Positions 8,213 to 15,164 of a stretch of 35,072 nucleotides of DNA are shown in pieces. Origin of the DNA: Ruegeria marisrubri (GTDB lineage Bacteria > Pseudomonadota > Alphaproteobacteria > Rhodobacterales > Rhodobacteraceae); contig NZ_LQBQ01000007.1 of the NCBI RefSeq assembly GCF_001507595.1, forward strand, positions 1-35,072, written 5' to 3'. Position numbers and translations under genes: made by a program. The stretch's first letter is position 1, and every line of letters begins with the position of its first letter. Under the pieces are notes generated by a model. That model did not search any database and was not told the origin of the DNA. It was given only the letters and a program-made list of their open reading frames with translations.

Positions 8213-9175
8213 TCACCCCCTGGACGGCGTCATCGAAGCAATCGGCCAAGACGGTGCCAGACGGTGGTCAAACTCGCGTTTGCTGATCTCGATGATCTTG
8301 GCGACGAAGCGTGGGACCGCGGGGTGCTGCACGCGCCCTCGCCTCAGCGCGATATGCCATACGGCGTCAATGCCAAGATCGACCGGAATCCGTTTCAGAA
8401 CCCCAAGTGCCAGCGCATTTCGCACCGCACCGGACGTGGTCAGCAGTATCAAGTCGCTTTCTATTGCGGCATCCCGCAGCACGGCGATGTTGTGGCTGTC
8501 TATCGCGATGATCGGTTCCGGCGATCGGATATCCCGCCCCACCTTCCGCGCGATCGCTCGGAGCACCGCTTCGGGGAAATGGGTTCCGGCAAACTTGTAC
8601 CTGGCTAGGTCAGTGGGCTGCGGGTGGCGTATGTTCAGAATCGGATGACCCGCCCGGCAAAAGGCGCCCCCTGCTTGCGGCGGCAATTCGGTCAGGTCCA
8701 GATCGTCGGTACCTTGGCGCAGGTCGCGCTCATCGCCGACAATCACATCCAGCGTCTCGTCCCGTAATCCGGCAACCAGGTCGGTAGTCTCGCCGATGAC
8801 CAGATCCAGTTTCACATTCGGATGGGCATCATGCCACTCGGCGATGATCGGCCCCGCGAGCGAGGTCGAGAATACCGGCGGCATTCCCACCCGGACGTGG
8901 CCACTCTGGCCAGCGTCCAGGTTGACCAACTCCTGTTCAAGGTTGCGTGATTCAAACAGGATGGCCTCGACCCTGGCCAGGATGGTGCGGCCCGCCGAAG
9001 TCAGGCGCACGGGACGCGCGGAACGCTCAAAGAGCGTCAGGCCAAGCCGCGTTTCAAGGCTGCGAATCGAGTTGCTCAGTGCGGGCTGCGAAATGTTCGC
9101 AAGCTCGGCGGCCCGGGCGAAACTGCCCTCCTGCGCGACCAGTTTGAAGTGATTGAGTTGCGTCAGGTTCTGCAT
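8213..9175 (-). CDS. LysR-family transcriptional regulator
   Basis: A 320-aa LysR-type regulator. Residues 1-60 form the winged helix-turn-helix (FKLVAQEGSFARAAELANIS with SQPALSNSIRSLETRLG), then a linker helix, then a two-lobed co-inducer domain from about residue 90 (GHVRVGMPPVFS) to 300. It is divergent from the TRAP transporter genes across a 203-nt intergenic region, and upstream of, and on the same strand as, the amidohydrolase arm. The usual arrangement predicts that it senses the pathway substrate or an intermediate and controls both arms. The ATG at 9175 aligns with the family N-terminus. Confidence 0.93.
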   Translation of the reverse strand: MQNLTQLNHFKLVAQEGSFARAAELANISQPALSNSIRSLETRLGLTLFERSARPVRLTSAGRTILARVEAILFESRNLEQELVNLDAGQSGHVRVGMPPVFSTSLAGPIIAEWHDAHPNVKLDLVIGETTDLVAGLRDETLDVIVGDERDLRQGTDDLDLTELPPQAGGAFCRAGHPILNIRHPQPTDLARYKFAGTHFPEAVLRAIARKVGRDIRSPEPIIAIDSHNIAVLRDAAIESDLILLTTSGAVRNALALGVLKRIPVDLGIDAVWHIALRRGRVQHPAVPRFVAKIIEISKREFDHRLAPSWPIASMTPSRG

Positions 9176-9378
9176 ATGCCCCCTCGCGTTTGTGGTCGAT
9201 CCCTAAGTGACGCGACGTCCAATTGAACGCGCTTGCCGGTAACCCCTGCGAAATGAAAGGGGAATTCCTGAACATTCGCACCATGAATGAAAGATATCAA
9301 AAAGTAAATTTGCGCGAATGAAGATTGACTCCGATGTTGGCCGAAACAGGGCTGTGCACCCAGATCGGAGGAGACAAA
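9176..9378. promoter_or_regulatory. Divergent LysR/TRAP control region with a 7-bp inverted repeat
   Basis: This 203-nt region separates the lysR start from dctP. It includes an AT-rich core (about 9280-9312) flanked by CATTCGC (9273-9279) and its exact inverse GCGAATG (9314-9320), and a nearby GGAATTCC palindrome. LysR proteins bind dyad sites in such positions, so this is a candidate operator. I could not identify a clean T-N11-A box or promoter elements with confidence. Confidence 0.4.
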
Positions 9379-10389
9379 ATGACGTTCTTGAAATCACTCG
9401 CGGCGGCAGGACTGGTCGCGCTGGCATCGACCACGGCAGTCAAGGCCGAAACTGTGCTGAAACTGGCCACTGCCGCACCCGAGAAAACCCCGTGGGGTGC
9501 TCAGGTCACCCGGCTGGCCGAGGCCATCGCCACGGAAAGCGAAGGCCGGCTGAAGGTTGAACCTTATTTCAACTCGCAACTCGGTTCCGAGAACGACACG
9601 CTGGCCCAGCTGGCCCGTGGTCGGATCGAAATGGGCCTGTTCACAGTGTCGGCTGCCGGTCAGCAGGCGCCCGAGGTCGGGTTGATGCAGCTTTACGGCT
9701 ACTTTGACGACAATGATCAGCGCGCCTGCGTTCAGGACAACCACCTGACAGATGAAATCCGAGCCCGCCTGGCGCCCAAGGGCGTCTATTTTGGATCCTG
9801 GGCCGAAGTGGGCAATGGCTATCTCTGGTCGGATCGCGAGATCACCAGCGTAGAGGAACTGAAAGGCCTGAAGGTCGGCATCTCAGTCAACAAGATCAAC
9901 ACCGAGCATTGGAAGGTCTTTGGCGCCAATCCGGTCCCGATCAGCCCCGGCGAAGCCGCCTCGGCCGCGTCGACCGGTCTGATCGACATGTATCCGACGG
10001 TCTATTCCTTCGCCATCCCCTCGGGCCTGTCCAAGATCTACCCCGTGGTCAACGAATACAACTATGCCAACGGCCCCGGCATGTTTGCCGTCAGCCAGCG
10101 CGTCATGGAGAAGTTGAGCGACGAAGACCAGGCCGCCATCAAGCGCGCCTTTGCCAACCCGGCGTTTTCCTCCAAGGCAATCATGGATGAAATCTTTGCC
10201 TTCGAGGACAAGATGCGCGCCCTGCATGAATCCCAGGGTGGCAAGATCGTGCGCCTGAGCGATGAGCAGGTCGCGGACATCCGCGGAAAACTTCCGCCCT
10301 GGTGGGAAGCCATGGCCGCCGAATACGGCGAGGATGGCAAGGCAATTTTCGAGCTGATGGAAAACGCTAAGGCAGCCTGCAAGGGTTGA
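9379..10389 (+). CDS. dctP: TRAP transporter substrate-binding protein (DctP family)
   Basis: A 336-aa periplasmic solute-binding protein with a signal peptide (MTFLKSLAAAGLVALASTTAVKA). The DctP fold markers are present: WGAQVTRLAEAIATESEGRL near the N-terminus, the SEELKGLK-like EELKGLKVGIS segment, GANPVPI, and the GLIDMYPT stretch. In most DctP proteins the residue after GLK-x is the arginine that clamps the ligand carboxylate; here it is G167, so an ordinary monocarboxylate mode of binding is doubtful. Start ATG 9379 has GGAGG (9367-9371) 7 nt upstream; the frame extends further up without support. It is followed by a hairpin and then dctQ. Confidence 0.93.
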   Translation: MTFLKSLAAAGLVALASTTAVKAETVLKLATAAPEKTPWGAQVTRLAEAIATESEGRLKVEPYFNSQLGSENDTLAQLARGRIEMGLFTVSAAGQQAPEVGLMQLYGYFDDNDQRACVQDNHLTDEIRARLAPKGVYFGSWAEVGNGYLWSDREITSVEELKGLKVGISVNKINTEHWKVFGANPVPISPGEAASAASTGLIDMYPTVYSFAIPSGLSKIYPVVNEYNYANGPGMFAVSQRVMEKLSDEDQAAIKRAFANPAFSSKAIMDEIFAFEDKMRALHESQGGKIVRLSDEQVADIRGKLPPWWEAMAAEYGEDGKAIFELMENAKAACKG

Positions 10390-10413
10390 CCCGGCTTTGA
10401 AATGCAAACGGCG

Positions 10414-10439
10414 CCGCCCTACGACTATCGCTAGGGCGG
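10414..10439 (+). other. Intercistronic hairpin between dctP and dctQ
   Basis: A perfect 8-bp stem (10414-10421 with 10432-10439, CCGCCCTA/TAGGGCGG) encloses a 10-nt loop. No T-run follows, so it is not a strong terminator. In binding-protein operons such hairpins commonly protect or partially end the message so that the binding protein is made in excess over the permease. That role here is inference. Confidence 0.7.
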
Positions 10440-10467
10440 TGTCCGGCTCACGCGGAAAGCTTACCCC

Positions 10468-11022
10468 ATGACAGTCGGATCAGTCCCAGTAGCCGTCTCC
10501 TCACTTCTGAAGGTGTGGCACCTCGTTGAACGCTGGATCGCGGTCATCGCATTCACCCTGATCGGTGCCCTGATCTTTGCCGACGTCGCCGGTCGCGAGG
10601 TCATCGGGCCGGTCGGCACTGCGCTTGGCTTTGAGATGGGATCGACCGGTGTTTACGGCGCCGGCAAGATATCGCTCTTCCTGCTGGTGATTGGGGCCTT
10701 TGCAGGGCTGGGTGTGAGCGTTGCAACCGGCACACAGATCGTGCCGCGCATCGCCTTCAGTTGGGTGCCAGCGAGCTGGGCGCCCCATGTGGACCGGATC
10801 GCAAACCTTCTGAGCGGCTTGGTCTTTGTTGCGGTAACCTATTACGGCTGGGTTTTCGTCAGCGCCTCGCGCGATATCGGCACCGTGATGCCGGGGCTGG
10901 ATATGCCGGTCTGGATCATCCAGGCCGCCATCCCCATCGGCTTCCTGTCCGCCGCCATCCGTTATTTTGTTTTTGCGATCTGGCCCGCATCGGCCCCCGC
11001 CCGAGAGGAGATCCCGGAATGA
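10468..11022 (+). CDS. dctQ: TRAP transporter small permease (DctQ family)
   Basis: A 184-aa protein with four predicted membrane segments (about residues 22-42, 68-88, 106-126 and 145-170), the topology of TRAP small permeases. Markers are the N-terminal FADVAGREVIG stretch and the loop before the last helix. It pairs with the DctM subunit encoded next; its stop codon overlaps the dctM start (ATGA). Start ATG 10468 is the first in frame after the hairpin. The N-terminal tail and the middle loop are slightly longer than in typical family members. Confidence 0.9.
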   Translation: MTVGSVPVAVSSLLKVWHLVERWIAVIAFTLIGALIFADVAGREVIGPVGTALGFEMGSTGVYGAGKISLFLLVIGAFAGLGVSVATGTQIVPRIAFSWVPASWAPHVDRIANLLSGLVFVAVTYYGWVFVSASRDIGTVMPGLDMPVWIIQAAIPIGFLSAAIRYFVFAIWPASAPAREEIPE

Positions 11023-12275
11023 GCGCGCTTGGCCTCTTCGCCCTGATCGTTGCCCTGCTGGTTCTGCGCCAGACCCTGACGGTCATCCTGATCGCGGCCA
11101 TCGCGTATGTACACCTGGTCTGGGGGCATGGCTATCTCGACTACATCGTCGAGGACATGTGGACCTCGCTTAACAAGGAGCTGATCCTGTCGGTGCCCTT
11201 GTTCCTGCTGTGCGGCGCGGTGATGACCGAAGGCACCGCAGCGCGGCGGCTGGTGCGGATCGTGCGCGCCTTCACGGCCCCGACCCGTGGCGGGCTGGGA
11301 GTGGCGGCGATCATCAGCTGCGCGGTGTTCGCGGCCATCTCGGGTTCGTCCATCGTGACTATGATCGCGGTCGGCTCGGTACTGTATCCGGCGATGCGCG
11401 AGGCGGGTTATTCCAACCGCTTTGCGCTTGGCACGGTGGTTTCCGGCGGCACGCTCGGCATCATAATCCCGCCGTCGATCCCGCTGATCCTTTATGGCCT
11501 CGTCACCGAAACCTCGATCGTCGACCTGTTTCTTGCCGGTATCCTGCCCGGCCTTGTCCTGATCGGGCTGATGACGGCCTATGCGATCTGGGCCAACCGG
11601 CAACAGCCGGCTCAGAAGATGGATTGGGCAGAACTGCGCGTCGCCCTGCGCGAAGGCATCTGGGCTGCACTGTTCCCTGTCATCCTGTTGGGCGGCATCT
11701 ATTCGGGTTACTACTCGCCCACGGAAAGCGCCGCCGTGGCACTGGTTTATGCGCTCTTCATCGAGTTTTTCATCCACCGCGAGATGAACCTGCGCGGCTA
11801 TTTCAACGTCGTCACCGAAACCGCCAAGCTGGGTGGCGCGCTGTTCCCCCTGATCGCCGTGGCCTTGTCGCTGAACCTCATCCTGACCGAGTACCGCGTG
11901 CCGGCCCAGATGGTCGAACTGGCTGAAATGTGGATCGACAGCCCGATTGCCTTCATCCTGATCGTGAACATCCTGTTGCTGATCGTCGGCGCCTTCATGA
12001 CGACTAACGAGGCGATCCTGATCCTCGGGCCGATCCTGATGCCGGTGGCGCAAGCCTATGGGTTCGACCCTGTGCATTTCGGCATCATCATGATCGTGAA
12101 CCTCGAAATCGGCTATCTGACGCCACCGGTCGGCATGAACCTCATGGTTGCGATGGTGACGTTCAGGCAGAAATTCGGCGAATTGGTCATGTCGGTGCTG
12201 CCCTATATCGCAGTGATGGTCATTGGCCTGATTCTGATTACCGTGTTCCCTTGGCTGTCGATGGGGCTGTTGTGA
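11019..12275 (+). CDS. dctM: TRAP transporter large permease (DctM family)
   Basis: A 418-aa protein, hydrophobic throughout, with about 11-12 membrane segments. DctM markers are SVPLFLLCGAVMTEG, the AAISGSSIVTMIAVGSVLYPAM motif, the GTVVSGGTLGIIIPPSIPLILYG loop, and NLEIGYLTPPVGMNL near the C-terminus. It forms the ion-coupled translocation path for the solute delivered by DctP. The ATG at 11019 overlaps the dctQ stop and has GAGAGGAG 8 nt upstream; a longer frame from 10761 lies inside dctQ and is not used. It ends 5 nt before the stop of the convergent ABM-like gene. Confidence 0.94.
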   Translation: MSALGLFALIVALLVLRQTLTVILIAAIAYVHLVWGHGYLDYIVEDMWTSLNKELILSVPLFLLCGAVMTEGTAARRLVRIVRAFTAPTRGGLGVAAIISCAVFAAISGSSIVTMIAVGSVLYPAMREAGYSNRFALGTVVSGGTLGIIIPPSIPLILYGLVTETSIVDLFLAGILPGLVLIGLMTAYAIWANRQQPAQKMDWAELRVALREGIWAALFPVILLGGIYSGYYSPTESAAVALVYALFIEFFIHREMNLRGYFNVVTETAKLGGALFPLIAVALSLNLILTEYRVPAQMVELAEMWIDSPIAFILIVNILLLIVGAFMTTNEAILILGPILMPVAQAYGFDPVHFGIIMIVNLEIGYLTPPVGMNLMVAMVTFRQKFGELVMSVLPYIAVMVIGLILITVFPWLSMGLL

Positions 12276-12280
12276 TGAAC

Positions 12281-12583
12281 TCAGCCCTCGAAAACGGGAC
12301 CAAAGATCTCGGCCATCTCTGTCTCGGCAACGAGGTGGCCTATGTCAGCCAGTTGCGCGGCGCGCACCGGATGCGTGCTCCAGGCGTAGTAGCCTTCGAC
12401 GTCCCGCCACTTGGCAAGCACGCAAATGCGGTCGGGATCGTCGACACTGGCGCGCAGCTCGCCCTCGATGAAGCTGGGGATCGCCTCTGCACATTCGCTC
12501 AGCACGCCCCGCTCGCGAAAGATGCGCATCGCATCCGGGCCCTGACCGGGATGCACGCGGACGACGAGAATAGACTGAAACAT
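12281..12583 (-). CDS. Small ABM-superfamily protein on the opposite strand
   Basis: A 100-aa protein that starts with a beta strand (MFQSILVVRVHPGQ), then a helix, and carries the ICVLAKWRDVEGYYAWSTHP segment typical of antibiotic-biosynthesis-monooxygenase-like dimeric barrels. The ATG at 12583 has AAAGGA upstream; an extended frame to 12712 runs through the divergent gene and is not supported. It is convergent with dctM (5-nt gap) and divergent from the third amidohydrolase (37-nt gap), so it is inserted against the direction of the surrounding genes. A role as a monooxygenase, isomerase or non-catalytic binder is possible. It is not close in sequence to the ABM-like protein at 1531-1827. 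Confidence 0.8.
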   Translation of the reverse strand: MFQSILVVRVHPGQGPDAMRIFRERGVLSECAEAIPSFIEGELRASVDDPDRICVLAKWRDVEGYYAWSTHPVRAAQLADIGHLVAETEMAEIFGPVFEG

Positions 12584-12620
12584 GTCGGGTCCTTTCGGGG
12601 CGCAAACATAGGAGCTTTCG

Positions 12621-13928
12621 ATGTCTGAACAGATCACACACCCGCGCCCGATCCTAGGGCAACGTGACGGCACACCCATCCTGTTTCGCAACGCGCGGAT
12701 TTTTACCGGCAACGACGAGACCCTTCTCGAAGGCTACGACGTGCTGGTCGCCGATGGCAGGGTCGCCAAAATCGCCAAGGGGATCGACGTCGACGCGGGC
12801 TGGCGGGTGATCGACGCCGAAGGTCGGGTGATGAGTCCCGGTTTCATCGACGCCCATGCGCATGTCATGTTCCAGATGTCTTTCCCGGAAGCGTTCGGCT
12901 CGGATGAGTTCTACTGGGCCTACAAGGCCACGGCGGCTGCCGAAACCTACCTGATGAATGGTTTCACCACGATCCGGGACGTGGGCGGCAACACCTTTTC
13001 TCTAAAGAAGAACATTGATGCGGGTGTCGTCGCGGGGCCGCGCATCTACCCGTCCGGTCCCATGATCTCGCAAACCTCGGGGCATTCGGATCATCGCCAG
13101 GACTGCCACAAATGTGCGGCGATCCTGAACGAACCCTCGGTGCCGATGAAATACCACATGGTCGCGGTGGCCGATGGGCATGATGGCGTGCTGGTGGCCG
13201 TGCGCGAAGCATTTCGGCGCGGCGCGTCCCAGATCAAGATCTGTACCACCGGCGGCACCGGCTCCTATGCCGACCCGCTGGACGTGACGCAGTTCCTCCC
13301 CGGTGAAGTGCAGGCCGCCGTTGCCGCCGCCAAGGACTGGGGCACCTATGTCTGCACCCATGCCTATCACGACGAAGGCATCCGCCGTGCCGTGGAAAAC
13401 GGGGTGAAAAGCGTCGAACACGCCAACCTAGCAACCGAGTCCACCCTCAAGATGATGAAAGAGCAGGATATCTGGCTGTCGCCCCAGGTGATCGTCTACA
13501 CCAAGCACCCCCTTGGCTATACCGAGGATCAGAAGGCCAAGCATGACGAGGCCTATGCCGGCATCGACCGGATGATGGCAACGGCCCGCAAGATCGGGTT
13601 CCAGAAGATCGCCTTTGGCACCGACATCATCACCGACCCGGAGCTGCTGCAACGGGCCAACGACGAGTTCCGCTTGCGCACCAAGTGGTTCACCCCGTTC
13701 GAGGTGATGCGCCAGGCAACGGCGCTCTCGGGTGAACTCTTGGCCATGTCCGGCCCGCGAAACCCCTACAAGGGCAAGCTGGGCGTGATCGAGGAGGGTG
13801 CCCTTGCCGATATCCTGTTGATCGACGGTAACCCGCTCGATGACATCGAGGTTGTCACCCGTCCTGCCGACACGCTGCATCTGATCATGAAAAATGGTGT
13901 GGTCCACAAGACCGCACTGGCCCGCTAA
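12621..13928 (+). CDS. Cytoplasmic metal-dependent amidohydrolase (paralogue 3)
   Basis: A 435-aa amidohydrolase, with metal ligands assignable at H79-x-H81, K206, H247, H267 (VEHA) and D335 (FGTDI). Unlike paralogues 1 and 2 it begins MSEQITHPRPILG with no signal peptide, so it should act in the cytoplasm. Its substrate-side segments (HAHVMFQM, GPMISQTSGHSDHR, EPSVPMKY, SPQVIVYT, RTKWF) nearly match paralogue 1, which predicts the same or closely related substrates in the two compartments. Four extra cysteines (C162, C165, C208, C245) distinguish it. AGGAG lies upstream of the ATG. It opens a six-gene run with gaps of 24 nt or less. Confidence 0.93.
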   Translation: MSEQITHPRPILGQRDGTPILFRNARIFTGNDETLLEGYDVLVADGRVAKIAKGIDVDAGWRVIDAEGRVMSPGFIDAHAHVMFQMSFPEAFGSDEFYWAYKATAAAETYLMNGFTTIRDVGGNTFSLKKNIDAGVVAGPRIYPSGPMISQTSGHSDHRQDCHKCAAILNEPSVPMKYHMVAVADGHDGVLVAVREAFRRGASQIKICTTGGTGSYADPLDVTQFLPGEVQAAVAAAKDWGTYVCTHAYHDEGIRRAVENGVKSVEHANLATESTLKMMKEQDIWLSPQVIVYTKHPLGYTEDQKAKHDEAYAGIDRMMATARKIGFQKIAFGTDIITDPELLQRANDEFRLRTKWFTPFEVMRQATALSGELLAMSGPRNPYKGKLGVIEEGALADILLIDGNPLDDIEVVTRPADTLHLIMKNGVVHKTALAR

Positions 13929-13940
13929 CAGGAGAGAGAC

Positions 13941-15140
13941 ATGGCTGACCGGTCCGCTGAACACAGATACCGCATGCGTTCCCATGTCTCGGTGCCCAAG
14001 CTTCTTGAGTGTGGTGACGTGGCCCATTGGTGGTGCACGAACATTTCCGAGTGCATGCCCACCGCGCTGATCCATTCGCCGCATGCCCCGGGCGGGCTGG
14101 AGGATGCGCCCGCTGACGCGGTGATGAGCATCAAGGCCGAGACCGATCTCGGTATGATGTCCCTGCACGATTTCCTGGCGCATCCGCAAAGCGGGGCGCG
14201 CGGGATCGTGGTGATCAAATCGGGCAAGGTGGTGGCCGAAAGCTATCCCGACCTGCGCGCCGACCAGCCGCATCTCTGGGCTTCCTGCGCCAAACCCGCG
14301 GCTGGCCTGATGATCGAATACCTGATCGATGCCGGGCTCATCGACGACAGCCGCGGTATCGGCGAATACGTCCCCGCCTTGCGCGATACCGATTGGAACG
14401 ATGTGCCGGTGCGCGATTTGATGGACATGACGCCGGGCATGGATTGCGAAGAAAACGAGGCCACCCGCGCAGACCCCTCGTCGAACGCGATCCGCGCCTT
14501 TCTGGCAGAGTTCAACCATCCGGTGAACGGCAAGGTCGAGACCCTTTTGGAAGTGCTGCAATCCAGCCGCCGGGTCCGCGCTCCCGGCGAGAAGTTCGAA
14601 TACGGCTCACCCTGCACGCAGGTTCTGGTCTATCTCGCCGAGGCGGTCTCGGGCCTGCCTTGGGCAGAGTTGTTTCGCCGCAACGTCTGGTCGCATCTGC
14701 GCGCCGACGGTCCGATTCAAGTGCATCTGACCCCTGATGGCGTGGCGCTTGCGCATGGGGTTGTTTCCTCTCGCCTGCGCGATATGGCGCGGTTCGGCAT
14801 GCTCTACACGCCCAGTTGGTCGCGCGTGGCGACCCGGCAAGTGGTCAGCGATGCCGTGCTGGCTCGCATCAGGAGCGGGGTGCGCGAAAAGTCGTTCTTC
14901 ATGAACGGCTATGACGGGCCGGTCTTTGTCGACCGCCTTGGCGACGACTCCATGTTGGGTAATGCACGCCAGTGGGATTGTATCTGGCCGGACGGCGACC
15001 TCTACAAGGGCGGCTTCATGGACCAGGGGCTGTACGTTTCGCCCGACCGCGACTTGGTGATCGCGTATTTCTCGACCAGCCCCACCATGCAACTGACCCG
15101 CTACCTGCGCCCGATCACCACCAGCGGCCTGTTTGCCTGA
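13941..15140 (+). CDS. Beta-lactamase-fold serine hydrolase
   Basis: A 399-aa protein of the class C beta-lactamase/esterase/6-aminohexanoate-dimer-hydrolase family. The nucleophile motif S115-C-A-K118 (SxxK) is clear. The second motif reads Y221-G-S223 where Y-x-N or Y-S/A-N is usual. A K356-G-G segment in GDLYKGGFMDQG may be the third motif. There is no signal peptide, so it should act inside the cell on an ester, amide or lactam. AGGAGAGA precedes the ATG, and it starts 12 nt after the amidohydrolase. Being encoded between an amidohydrolase and a 2-oxoacid oxidoreductase suggests that it opens or trims a pathway intermediate. Confidence 0.88.
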   Translation: MADRSAEHRYRMRSHVSVPKLLECGDVAHWWCTNISECMPTALIHSPHAPGGLEDAPADAVMSIKAETDLGMMSLHDFLAHPQSGARGIVVIKSGKVVAESYPDLRADQPHLWASCAKPAAGLMIEYLIDAGLIDDSRGIGEYVPALRDTDWNDVPVRDLMDMTPGMDCEENEATRADPSSNAIRAFLAEFNHPVNGKVETLLEVLQSSRRVRAPGEKFEYGSPCTQVLVYLAEAVSGLPWAELFRRNVWSHLRADGPIQVHLTPDGVALAHGVVSSRLRDMARFGMLYTPSWSRVATRQVVSDAVLARIRSGVREKSFFMNGYDGPVFVDRLGDDSMLGNARQWDCIWPDGDLYKGGFMDQGLYVSPDRDLVIAYFSTSPTMQLTRYLRPITTSGLFA

Positions 15141-15164
15141 CCTGACTTGCCAGGAGATTTGACG

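Noticed and set aside
7289..8608. Long plus-strand frame of about 440 codons opposite amidohydrolase 2 and lysR
   Set aside because: It is antisense to two well-supported genes; the histidine- and arginine-rich composition is typical of a shadow frame in GC-rich DNA.
10962..12077. Minus-strand frame opposite the TRAP permeases
   Set aside because: Rich in D, H, Q and R, with no motif; it is the complement of hydrophobic codons in dctQ and dctM.
13941..15140. A secreted beta-lactamase conferring antibiotic resistance
   Set aside because: There is no signal peptide, motif 2 is Y-G-S, and the gene lies within a catabolic run.
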